Assembly (NCBI GenBank): GCA_965153455.1
Contig: OZ234494.1
Span: 18,290,001 to 18,354,000, forward strand
Direction: 5' to 3'
DNA: 64,000 nt
Source: Sphagnum compactum
Taxonomy: Eukaryota > Bryophyta > Sphagnopsida > Sphagnales
Below are positions 36,701 through 48,057 of the stretch, one piece after another (the first letter of the stretch is position 1; each line of letters opens with the position of its first letter). The position numbers were made by a program, and so were the translations under genes. The notes below the pieces were generated by a model. The model did no database searches, was not told where the DNA came from, and worked only from the letters and a program-made list of their open reading frames with translations.

Positions 36701-39210
36701 TTTTAAAAAAATTTTGAGAAAACTTCTAGTTTTAGTATAATGACAATACAAATTTATTGTTCATAAATGTTGGTCATTGATTGACCATTAATTTCAAAAT
36801 GTGAAAAATTAAAAAATAACTACCATAATGTGAAATATTGTTCTTGTTGGACTATGTGGAGTTTGACATAATTTCCAAACAATATATATGTTTTATTGTT
36901 CATGATTTTGGTTGTAACATTTTGATGTTGTAACATCCATGTATTATCCTTTGAACAATGTTGTTTTGGGTTTTCATCATCTCCAACTTCATACCTTCCT
37001 ACTCCATAAAGTCATATTCTAACCCATTGAACATAAATGTGTTTTCACAATGGTCAAGATTGTGCTCATGTGCTAACAACATTTTTTTCATTTCTTTTAA
37101 TTTGATTGATTTATGTAAACATAAAGAAGGTCTTGAGTTGGTTTGGACAATAAAACGGGTTTTCATCTTTTTGTGAATGAACTAACAAAAGCTCCAACTC
37201 CATTCACAATTTGAAACACACACCATTAATGGGTGAAAAATGGTAAAATATGCCTAATTTAAAAATCTTTGTGGGTGTAATCACACTAAAAAGCAATGAA
37301 ATATCATTAAGATATTTTCAATATCAAAATTAATCCTTCTATACCTTTGATTGAACTTTCAAAAATCTAAGGTCAAATATTGGGAAATAATTCACAAAAG
37401 TATGCAAAAAGTAGGTTTGGAAACGCATGTTCAAGTAAGTTAAATCTTACTTTCTTTGCAACTATTGTGTAAAAAATTCATGGTTCTATTCATTGGGGTT
37501 CAACAACAGAATGTCTAATTTGTAAAGATTCCAAAATGATAACTTTGGGTTTTTCTTTCCAATTTATATCATTATAACTGTGATGGATTGTTGTATGCCA
37601 ATAAATAAAATGATGTTATGTTAAACTAATAATTAAAAAAAAAAACTAATGATATTTGAATAGTACATTTGAGAGCACCAAAATAGAATTAACATTTATG
37701 CTAATGCTTTTTAGACTTACTTGAGTGAAATTAAACAATTTTTTTCAAAATTTTAAAACTATTTGCATTTTTGGGAACAATCATAAGTGTTTATCAAACA
37801 TATGTAGTTCTATAATATTATCATAAGGAAAAGGATGGAATGTCACATAAGTATTGATTTTCGTACCAAACAAAGAATTATTTGAACAATAATTTATATT
37901 GTGTTTTTAGCCATTGTACATTCAAAATACAAGTAGATTTAGAAGGATCACAAAGTGATTCCCTTTACCATGTTTGCACCCTAACAAACATTTTCCTTGC
38001 AAAAGGCCCAACAATTACAATGTTTTGTTTAGGTTGATCCGAACAATTGTATAAGCAAAAGTTTTAGTTTTCTTTTAACATGTTTAAATGATTCTTAAAT
38101 AATATAAGGACTTTGGGTAATCCATAAGCATGTGCTATATTTTCCCAACTTTACACACATTTTAGCCAATGATGTGCTCCATCTTCTTGTGTCTCTCACC
38201 TATTGTGAACCCTTGTGCATCATCAAGAACAAAACATTTTGATGTTTTGTATGCTTCATAAATCATTCAAGTTTTGGATTGCATTTTGTCGCTTAGTGGG
38301 TTGTTGAAATTTATGGCTTTCAAAATCTCATTCACCTTTTGAAGTACAATTCCTCCAAGTTGGATTATGTATGTATCAAATTTGCATTGTAAGATTGTGT
38401 GTTGGTCCAAGCTAGTCCCATTTCAAATTGGAGTGGATCCTATTAGTTGGTGTCCCATTTTAGGTGTTCTATAAATCCTTCGTTGAAGAATCAATTGAAC
38501 ATTTGGGGTTTGGGAGGGTATTATGTGTTGATTCTTACACAATTGTCTATCTTTGTGGTTCTAATCACTATATGTTTCTTGTTTTGATAAGGGAACCAAA
38601 CCAAGATTTCATTGTAAGGATGACGCATTTAACATCATGTGATTTTATTGACAGATGTTTGTTAGGGTTCCAATTTGCACCATGATCAAGAGCACTTTTA
38701 TCCTCTAGTTTCATTCATAGTGTCTACTCACATACTTTTGGTAAGCCCTAAGTTTTTCACCACGTCCCAAATTTGTGTATTGTCTTCATGTAAAACAATA
38801 CTCGTTTATGAGCTCCTAAGCCTATCTTTTAGGGCTCAAAGAATTACTCCTTCCACATCTAGTTCTATTAGTGTCTTTCCCACAAATCCTTTTTCACAAT
38901 TCCAGGTCGTAGCCTTGTCCCATTTGTTTCACCTAGGACCTTGTTGAGGATATTCTTGCAAGTGATGTGAAATTGGCTCCCTTTGGAAAACACTCGGTGA
39001 TCCTTGTAGCAAGTAATGTACATCCCATTGTTTTTCTACCTCAAAACCCAATGGCTTGGAATGAGTTTTTTTGGGGGTCCATTGTGGTAGAATCATGTAA
39101 ATAATGCATTCACCACAACACTCCCTTCAACTCCAAATTAGAACTCCAAATTAGAATGATGAGGCTCCGGAGAGTGTGTTGCCACTTACTCTACTCCATC
39201 ACACTAGCTA
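30780..39210. other. AT-rich intergenic DNA, no gene seen
   Basis: Over 8 kb without a credible gene. Notable small features are an ATA-repeat run near 31,768-31,790 and a TACC-rich patch at 31,995-32,085. Frames at 31,310-31,630, 32,383-32,703 (minus), 34,544-34,795 and 38,464-38,947 are isolated and lack recognisable motifs. They may be transposon debris. Confidence 0.55.
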
Positions 39211-39215
39211 GGAGA

Positions 39216-39795
39216 CCAAAGCTTTACTTTGGCCACAGGGTTGCACATGCTTGTAGTAGTAGTAGTAGTAGTAGTGGGCCTCAATCAGCTTTGCCTTACA
39301 CCCACTAACTAAAAACTTGTGCTAGGGTTGGCCACTTGTGAGACTTCACACACACATGAGGACAAAGCTTTTTCCTTGGCCACAGTGTTGCACATGCTTG
39401 TAGTGGGAGGCTGAATCAACCTCTAACCTAGGGGGGAATGACTAAAAAATTGTGCCACTTTTGATTCATCCATCCATCATCTGTTCATCCATCCATCACA
39501 CATGAGGACAAAGCTTTTACCTTGGCCATAAAAGGTTGCACATGCTGATTGCTCACCTAAAATAAAATCACCCTCACTTTATACACTCCATGAAGCCCTA
39601 AAAGTTTGTGCCAACACCCCCTTCCATCCATCCATAGCACATGGAAGAATGTCCCAAGAATGCCCTCACTACCTTAAAGCTCCCTTGTGCTTATCTTTGA
39701 GGGTTGGTTGTTGGCATTGAACTGAGTCAAAGCATGGGTGTAGTAGGCAGGCCCTAGGACAAAGCTTTTTTACCTTGGCCAATGTGTTCCCCAAC
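39216..39795 (+). repeat. Four-copy cassette GAGGACAAAGCTTTTACCTT
   Basis: Copies begin at about 39,213, 39,356, 39,500 and 39,755. Each reads (G)GAC(C/A)AAAGCTTT...CTTGGCCA, and the first three continue into GTTGCACATGCT(TGTAGT). The first three are spaced about 143-145 bases apart and the fourth about 255. The intervening sequence shares CATCCATC and CCACT words. A (GTA)n run at 39,252-39,275 interrupts copy 1. This is a degraded tandem array of a ~143-bp unit, function unknown. Confidence 0.8.
39252..39275 (+). repeat. (GTA)n microsatellite
   Basis: Eight perfect GTA units within cassette copy 1 of the 39.2 kb array. Confidence 0.9.
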
Positions 39796-40411
39796 ATGTT
39801 CCCAATAGCTCCTCACTTTATCCCAGATCCTTTGCCCTAAGTTCTACTCTGGTAGCCCCTCTATAACCAGTCCAAAGGGAAAGGATTGCAACATATTTAT
39901 TTTGGGACTGTGCAAAGCTTGATAATTTCTTTTAGTGACGGGCCATTTTAAAAAATGCCCATCACAAATTTTAAAAATAAAATAAAAAATAAAAATATAA
40001 TATAATTTTTTTAAAATTTTTTTTGGGGTCGGTCTGCATAACTAATTAATATGGGTCACAATATACTACCATGTGTTAGCTCTTATTCTCCCTTTAATTT
40101 GAACTAATTGGCAGGCCTTGCCTATTCTGTAGCAAAGGTCTATAACCGTGACAGCCCTTAAGCCACGGAGCAGGCAGTTATATACCCTAGTACCTTGGCC
40201 AATTCGACACTAATTATATTATTTTCAAAAATGTTGAAATTTTCATAAAATATTTTTTCCAAAAAATAATAGTATTGAGAACGATAATAGTGAATATTTA
40301 AGAATATTGCATTTGTTGAAATGAATTTTTCAAAATTAATTAATTATTCGACGGACATGTGTTGAAGTGGGCCAAGGTACTACAGTAATAGCTTAAGGGA
40401 TTTTGACCCCT

Positions 40412-40635
40412 ACTAGGTAATAATAATAGGTCTATTTTTATATGAGGATTTTTGAAAGATGATATTTTGGCTTGTGTTGAAACTTGAGATTAGTTATTAT
40501 AGAGTTATAATAACTTGAAGGATTTTGGTTTCCTTTAGAAGATTTTTTGAAGATTATATTTTTGCATGGTGAAATATTTGAGTTTCAAAAATTCTTCACT
40601 TGTCTTACGATACTTTTTAACGTAAATGGCAACTT
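40412..40635 (+). repeat. Dispersed direct repeat, copy 1
   Basis: Matches 43,373-43,630 over its whole length, from ACTAGGTAATAATAATAGG through TTTTTGCATGGTGAAATATT to TAAATGGCAA, with indels mainly in (TAA)n and poly-T runs. Confidence 0.9.
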
Positions 40636-40890
40636 GGCCACAATGTGACACACTCCTTGTTTATTTACAATTTAATTAATTAATTATTTTTTACATAAAA
40701 AATTTGGCAAAACTTAACAAAACATTAGCAAAATTAGTCGAGTTTAGTTTACACTAAAAATTCCCAATTTCTGTGCCAAAAAATGCCAAAATTCACCCTA
40801 AAAAAATCATTGGTGCCAAGCACAGGAATACAACCACCCTTGGATTTCATGGAATTACAATGGGTTGATGATTCCCACTGAAGCCATGTT

Positions 40891-40916
40891 CTTTCTTTCT
40901 TTCTTTCTTTCTTTCT
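40891..40916 (+). repeat. (CTTT)n microsatellite
   Basis: Six perfect CTTT units. Confidence 0.93.
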
Positions 40917-41232
40917 GGCTTTTCTTCTTCCTCTTCTTCTTGTCCTATGCAAAAGACTGAAAACAAGTGCCTAGCTTAGTACCCATCTTCTGGACTTTCC
41001 TTCCACAAGTGTCAGAACCACAAGTGAACTCATAAATTCCCACACAATAGAGAATGTTAGAATTTGCATGGTGGCGGTGAAACACTTCCCCCACTAGCCT
41101 AATAATTCTTGCTTTTCAACAATTTGTTGCAAGCAATGTAGGTATTTCTGTTTCATTAGTTTGCTTCTTATTTTCCGCATCCAAGGATTCCAGAGCTTCT
41201 ATCAATTACATTGTTAGTTTATAGTGGTTTTC

Positions 41233-42050
41233 GACCAATGGGTTTAGGGTTTATGAACATTCCGGCATGGTCCCAGTATTGCAAGATTATAATGTTTTTG
41301 ACCAATGGGTTTAGGGTTTTTGAACATTCCGGCATGGTCCCAGTATTGCAAGATTATAATGTTTTTGACCAATGGGTTTAGGGTTTTTGAACATTCCGGT
41401 GTGGTCCTAGTAGTGCAACATTCATTATTAGTGTTTTTGACCAATGGGTTTAGGGTTTATGAACATTCCGGCATGGTCCTAGTATTGTAAGATTATTAGT
41501 GTTTTTGACCAATGGGTTTAGGGTTTATGAACATTCCGGTGTGGTCCTAGTATTAAAAGATTATTAGTGTTTTTGACCAATGGGTTTAGGGTTTATGAAC
41601 ATTCCGGTGTGGTCCTAGTAGTGCAACATTCATTATTAGTGTTTTTGACCAATGGGTTTAGGGTTTATGAACATTCTGGCATGGTCCCAGTATTGCAAGA
41701 TTATAATGTTTTTGACCAATGGGTTTAGGGTTTTTGAACATTCCGGTGTGGTCCTAGTAGTGCAACATTCATTATTAGTGTTTTTGACCAATGGGTTTAG
41801 GGTTTATGAACATTCCAGTGTGGTCCTAGTAGTGCAACATTCATTATTAGTGTTTTTGACCAATGGGTTTAGGGTTTATGAACATTCCGGTGTGGTCCTA
41901 GTAGTGCAACATTCATTATTAGTGTTTTTGACCAATGGGTTTAGGGTTTATGAACATTCTGGTGTGGTCCTAGTAGTGCAACATTCATTAGTAGTGTTTT
42001 TGACCAATGGGTTTAGGGTTTAGGGTTTATGAACATTAGGGCATGGTCCT
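41233..42050 (+). repeat. Telomere-motif minisatellite, 12 copies in three length classes
   Basis: Units begin GACCAATGGGTTTAGGGTTT at 41,233, 41,300, 41,367, 41,439, 41,507, 41,575, 41,647, 41,714, 41,786, 41,858, 41,930 and 42,002. Periods are 67, 67, 72, 68, 68, 72, 67, 72, 72, 72 and 72. Each holds GGGTTTAGGGTTT, and the last has an extra TTTAGGG heptamer. Units alternate between a TATTGCAAGATTATAATG-type tail (67/68) and a GTGCAACATTCATTATTAG tail (72). A 123-codon frame (41,652-42,023) is an artefact: most of its units are 72 bp and so keep one frame. Not a gene. Confidence 0.97.
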
Positions 42051-42084
42051 GCTAGTATTGTGGCAGAGGGTTTCTTTTTAGGTA

Positions 42085-42500
42085 TGAGGTGGGTACTGGT
42101 ATTGGGCACTTTTTAAAAGACTTTCATACCAATATGGTCTTGAGCTGATGATATGAGGCAGGTATATTACCAGTGTTGGACTGGTATATAAGGTCAGAGA
42201 CTGTTATCAATACTGGTATCAACATTGGTATCAATTCCCAAGACCAGTCTGGTATCAGCTTAATACCAGTACCAGGCTGGTAGGGTAATACCCATCTCAC
42301 ACCAGTCTATATACCAGCCCAAAATCAGTATTGAACCTAATACCAGTATCTGGAGGGTATCAAAATAAGTTGATACCCGGTCAGCACCGGTGTATATATA
42401 TACACCCAATAATGAGACTGTTATAAAACGGGTACAAGGCTGGTGTTACCTCAGATTGGTACGGTCCCTTGCTACCACTGTTGATACCATCCTTGATACC
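42085..42500. repeat. TACCAG/CTGGTA short inverted-word cluster
   Basis: About 400 bases dense in TACCAGT, ACTGGTAT, ATACCAG and TGGTATCA in both orientations, many pairs capable of local stem formation. It lies directly beside the telomere-motif minisatellite. No coding content. Confidence 0.75.
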
Positions 42501-43372
42501 AGGTGCATGCCTAAATACCATACCAAGGCTCTGTATGTACACTGACATGTAACTCAGCCTTTTCTTAAATTTATTGGTGAACTTTCGCCAAAAAAAGTGA
42601 AAATAAAAAATAAAAAATTGGAACAAAATGAAGTGATTTTGAAGGTTTTTATTCCCCAGAAGTGAGGGAAAAAAATAATAATAAAGATGGTTAGATTTCT
42701 TATATCTGGTTAAAATTCTGTAGCCAAAAACATAGAGGGACAATTAAAGATTTGTAATTTTAATAGATGAGTTATAGCCATATTTGGCTAAATCTTCCTA
42801 AGAACAGCTGGAAATACAGACCAATCTAAATGGGTATCCCTAGCTTCCCAGTGTTAATCTCACAAAGGTTTGGGCTATTTTTTGTTTTTTTAAAAAAAAA
42901 TTTAAATTAATTAAAACATAAAATAAATAAGAGCCCAAATCTGAAGGTGTTGGAAACCATATACCATGTTGGTTAAGGTTAGGGTTTAGACCAGTAAAGG
43001 AATCAAAGACACCAGTGTTCACTCACTGTTGGGCATTTTGGGAAGAAATGGGCACCCCAAATAACCGGCGGTTCTCTTCTGGCTGCTTAAACATAGAGAC
43101 GACCATGGCTCTCAGGACTTCAAAGAACTGGTTTCAAAAAGAATATTCCAAAAAAGATTCTCCATTTTTCTTCACATTTTTTCCTTTGAAAATAGTGTTT
43201 TCTTGAGGGGAAAATATTATCTACATTTCTACAAATAATATAATTAGTATCAAAAGCTGCCAAGGTACTACTACTACTACTATATTCAAGCCTTTCTTAT
43301 AATGTAATTCTGTAATAATAATAATATTATTAGTATTAGAATAAATAATAATAATAATAATAAAATTATGAT

Positions 43373-43630
43373 ACTAGGTAATAATAATAATAATAATAAT
43401 AGGTCTATTTTTATTATGAGGATTTTTGAAACATGATAATTTTGGCTTGTGTTTGAAACTTGAGATTAGTTATAATAGAGTTATAATAATAATATCTTGA
43501 AGGATTTTGGTTTCTTTTTAGGGGATTTTTTAGAAGATTAGGTGTATTTTTTTGCATGGTGAAATATTTGAGTTTCCATAAGTCTTCTTCTTTTGCCTTA
43601 CAATATATACTTTTTAATGTAAATGGCAAG
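43373..43630 (+). repeat. Dispersed direct repeat, copy 2
   Basis: Second copy of 40,412-40,635, with an expanded (TAA)n run at its start and longer T tracts. Copy spacing is about 2.96 kb. Confidence 0.9.
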
Positions 43631-43689
43631 GCCCACTATGTTTTCAGGGGTTTCAATGATACGCTTTACACTACTTATGCTTCTAAATA

Positions 43690-45400
43690 AAACCCTAAAG
43701 CCTAAAGCTTAAACCCTAAAGCCTCTGATTATTAGGTGCCGTTTCTAATAACCGCCCAGCACTGGTTTTTACTGTGGTTAGTGATGTAGGTGCTGGTTCA
43801 CCCAAGGCAAGGAAGGATGGGTGATTGCAAAAGGAGATTAGGGTGTGGGGGTTGAGGTGGTTCGAAACCAGTGTTGAGTGGGTATTAGAAATGGCAGCAA
43901 AGGCCCCGCCGGGCATTTAAGGTTTAAGATTCATAACCGTGGTTCTCAATTATTTTTTTTCAAACGCACTGATTTGTGAGGTTTAAGCACAGTTCTCAAA
44001 TTATGTGCGAAAGAAAGATTCAACGAACTGCCCGTAAAACTGACAACTCTCAAAGAACCCTAAACCCTAAATTCCGAATTTTACGATTTTGACAACTCTA
44101 AAAAAAACCCTAAACCTTAAACCCTAAACCAACCCAACAGTAGTTTCATTCTGAATTTCATTTTCTTCCAAAACCCAGAACCAGTGGTTCTTCTTCTTCT
44201 TCTTCTTCGGTTCCGAAACAGTTTCATTTGCAGGGAATAGAACCGGCGGTTATTAAAGCAACCGAAGACCCACCCAACACTAATGGAAACTTGCGGGGTA
44301 ATAGTAGGAAATGTAATAAGAAAGGTGAAAAAAAGAAAAAGAAAAAAGAAAGAAGGTAAAAAATATTGGGGGCATGGCAGTAAGGTAAAAAAAAAAGCTG
44401 TTGCAGTTGGCGGCGGTTTGGGCAGGACCTGAACCTGGGGACCAGTAGTTACCTAAGTTAATTGTTTTTTTTTAATTTTAATAATAAAAGGGGGTTTTTC
44501 CATTTAGGCGTGCACGCTAACTGGGCAGTTGTTCCAGAACTGAACTGGAACAGTGGCAGATATTGAGAACAGTCACACCTGACTACTACTAAACCCTTTT
44601 CTGTCAGTCTTGTCCTGTCGCCCCCAACTTGTCAACTAAGTTGTTGGGGGGGGGGGGGATGTGAACCAGTGCCAGGGAGAACTGGGCACCATCACCAGTA
44701 CCAGCACGGACTAGGGTAACTGGCTCAAGCACACTTCAGGTTATCGTGAAAAAACAGTTGAGGCATGTAATGTGTGTGTGTTGAGAGACCATTCATGTTG
44801 ACCACCAACCATGCTCAAGCCAGTTACTCACATAGTCGATTGTGTAGGAGCCAGCCAGCCTTGAGAGCTCTTTTACAGGTTATGGGACATAGAAAGAGTG
44901 TGAGTTATGAGTTTCAGCCTAACAACAACCATGCATGTGCAAAATTACACATTAAGGAGGTACGAAAATGTTAGAAGGCAACAAGATACATGATATAATT
45001 AGGGAGCTCTTGTTCGACGACGACGACGACCGTGCATCTGTCTGTCAAACGTTAGCAAGATGCTCCCTATTATCCGTTATGATAAAGTTTAGTGTTGGTC
45101 TGGTATCACCTTTTGAACATTACCAAACTGGTCCTGGTATTATTGGGTGCCTTTTTTTTCCAAAGGTTCATACGAGCCTAGTCTCTAATTGAAGGTACCC
45201 GTGTAGGTATGGTTTACTAGCCTGATTAACCCTCCTACACTCGTCTCTGAAGGTACCGTTGTAGGTGCTGGTTCGCCCTCATTAGACCTATACTGGCGGG
45301 TATCTTCACCTTCATGGTTTTTAAGACGGTTATTAAATCGGGTTCCATAACTCTTTTGAGAGAACTGTGATTATATATTTGGGCTTTGCATTGCTTTGCA
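43690..45400. other. GC-richer patch with telomere-type and AACCGCC motifs
   Basis: It holds AAACCCTAAA runs (43,690-43,735 and 44,057-44,137), ACCGGCGGTTATT near 44,241, ATAACCGCCC near 43,747 and two GTAGGTGCTGGTTC copies (about 43,785 and 45,262). A poly-G run lies near 44,646. Frames such as 44,774-44,974 and 44,968-45,192 have no domain motif. It could be a decayed repeat family rich in these words; no gene is supported. Confidence 0.5.
44057..44137 (+). repeat. Interstitial telomere-like AAACCCTA cluster
   Basis: Contains CCCTAAACCCTAAATTCC, then ACCCTAAACCTTAAACCC followed by TAAACC, in the plant telomeric CCCTAAA register. Confidence 0.8.
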
Positions 45401-47090
45401 TTTACCAGCGATGACGATTAAATTATTTTTTGTGGACATAATAATTTTGTTTGCGATCAATTTTTGTCTTTTCAAAAAATTTTTTTTTAAAAATTTCATT
45501 ATATGTCATTTTGTTTCATTAATATATATTTTTTACATTTTGAATTTGGTAGGCAAAATACCAATTGAAAGTCTGATTCATCAGATAAATTCACAACAAG
45601 ATACAAACAGATAAAAACATTGAAAGGGTGCAAAACAAACAACCAAAAAAAAAAAAAAAAACAATTCTGAATTGGAATTTAATCTATGACGAGTTATAAT
45701 CCGGAATGACTCTAGAATATGACTCACAGTGACGATCACCAAAATATCCATCCTACATAAACCAGTTCCGATGAAACATAGTCACTGGAATTAGAATACA
45801 ACTGGTTGTTCTATTTCTCTTTGGGGGTTGGGGGGGGGTATGAACCCTAGCTAAGAACCGGCCTGATAACCGCCGGGGGTCTGTTCCTGTGTGTTTTTGA
45901 TAAGCACCCCAGCAGCACTGTTATGAACTAAAGAAACTGGCCTGAGGAAGTTGCCATGAGCATGTATATATAATAAAAGGCTGCAAGAAACAATTAGACA
46001 ACTCTGGAGCACACTCTTGACAAAAAGGTGGCCATAATTTGTATATAATTTGTGCCATAATGGGTTATGGGTAGATAGATCATTTGGAATCATGACTCTT
46101 TTTTGTCAGTGATTAGCCACTTTGTTATTTTTGGCTACCATAAAATGGTGGACCACCAATTACACATCCAGGGTTTTGCAATAAGTCCAGGTACCCACCC
46201 ACTGTTGTTTACAATAATAATAATAATAATAATAATGATATTCTTATTCTCATTTTTTATTTTTATTTTTTATTTGTGATGTTGTCACACTGGCAATCAT
46301 CCAGAAGGAGATTTTGGCATGTTTGTGGCTATAGACCAGCTATGAAAGTAGAAATTTATTGAAATCCTCTTATATCCCGGCTACTTGCTTGAACAAATGT
46401 GTGGAAACATGGTGATTTTTCAGAATTTTTTTCAATTTTTGGCAATTCTTTTTGAAAAGAATTGAAATATTTGACAGAATATTATTATTATATTATAAAA
46501 AAAAACCCAAAGAAAAAAAAAAAGGCCAAACAAACGCTACTACCAAGTACAGAAAAAATAAAATCTGTGTATCATCAAGGCAAAAAAAATCACTCCATAA
46601 CACTGACAAAAGAAAGCTTCTGAAGGAAAAAAAAAGTTTAAAAACTTCTCAATCTGACTAAAATTCTTGCTTTCAATAATAGCACACAAAGTTCAGATGA
46701 TTGAGAAATGGGGGGTTTTGTGGATCTCTTTCTTTCAAAAGGACTCTGATTGTCAAAAAGCATTATTATGCTAGGAAACATAATCTCCCCAGGAATCAAA
46801 CAAACTCCAAAGAATGATCTTATGTCTGCCCAATCTCTTCTATTGTCAGCTCATTGACAACCCACTTGACTCTGTTGTGAAAAATCCTTCAGTTTATGTC
46901 TCATTTTTTTTTCCCCTTAACACCAATCCTAAACCCATCTCTTTTTTTCTTCATACCACTCATAAGCCCCATCTTTTTTTCTTGATGTGAATCATAAACC
47001 TGCATGCCCTTTGTACTGGTATAGTAGTAAAAGTCGACCTAATTACCTGATGATGCATAGGACCCCCCAAAAATACCGCAGAGTACCCAA
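45400..47090. other. AT-rich intergenic DNA, no gene seen
   Basis: Contains ATAACCGCCGGGGG near 45,866 and a (TAA)n run near 46,212. No credible gene. Confidence 0.55.
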
Positions 47091-47095
47091 AAACC

Positions 47096-47480
47096 TTTTT
47101 CAACAGTCAGAGGGAGATCAACTCATAACTTAGTCAGACAGAGATCAACTCATGACCTTCTTTCTTATTACCAGAGTTACCCAAAAACTTTTTTCGACAG
47201 TCAGAGGGAGATCAACTCATAACTTAGTCAGACAGAGAGATCAACTCCTGACTTTTTTTCTTATTACCAAATCATAAACCCGATCAACTCATGATCTTTT
47301 TTCTCAATACCAATCATAAACCCATCATTTTTCTTAATACCAATCATGAACCCGTATGCACTTTGTACTAGTATAGTAGAAAAAAATGATGGAATCACCT
47401 GATGTTTAGGACCCAAAAGAAAACCATGAGTGCCCAACTCTTTTTCAACAGTCAGAGGGAGAGAGATCAACTCATGAGTC
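47096..47480 (+). repeat. 94-bp tandem duplication plus partial third copy
   Basis: CAGTCAGAGGGAGATCAACT recurs at 47,104 and 47,198 (period 94), and a shortened copy lies near 47,450. The interleaved words CCAATCATAAACCCATC and TTTTTTCTTATTACCA also repeat. It lies about 0.6-1 kb past the PDS5 stop. Confidence 0.85.
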
Positions 47481-47484
47481 CTGT

Positions 47485-48057
47485 GTTTGCAACAATGATC
47501 ACATCTGGATGCAGATTAGTAGGCTCTATCAGTACACAACAGTATGTGATCAGTTAAGATAAAACACCCACCCAACAGACATCCAACTTTGACATCCTCT
47601 ACAAAAAGGAAATCATAAACAAAACAGCATTAAAATCCTTAACCCATCATCCTTGGGTGAAATCCAGTATCCCATCCTTGGGGGTGAAATCCACTATACA
47701 GCAGCCCCTCAGGATTGAGGGGGATTAGATTGGTCTTTTGGCCACAAAAGGGGGAACATAAAGATGCAACCCCCCTAAAAGCATCCCACTAGAAATACCT
47801 TCTTTCAGTACATTGCTCTCAGATTTTGAGGCCAGTTTTTTTCTAAAACATGTGTATGCATTTTGTACCAGTTGACCACAAATCCAATCTGGTGTTTCTA
47901 TTGCACATAATGGGATATACAGCAGCAACCTACAACCTACAACCTCAATCAAAGTGTATTGGGCATCATAATCAACGGAAGTGTTGCAGCAGCAGCATAG
48001 ATGTCTATTTCAGATCATCAAATCATTTCCTTTCCACAAGAAATGATCCATGTCTCC
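47485..48057. other. 3' flank of PDS5
   Basis: Transcription of PDS5 ends somewhere here on the minus strand. I could not place a poly(A) site. No other gene is seen. Confidence 0.5.

Noticed and set aside
41652-42023. 123-codon + strand frame
   Set aside because: Produced by mostly 72-bp (multiple of three) minisatellite units; the protein is a pure repeat of the DNA unit.
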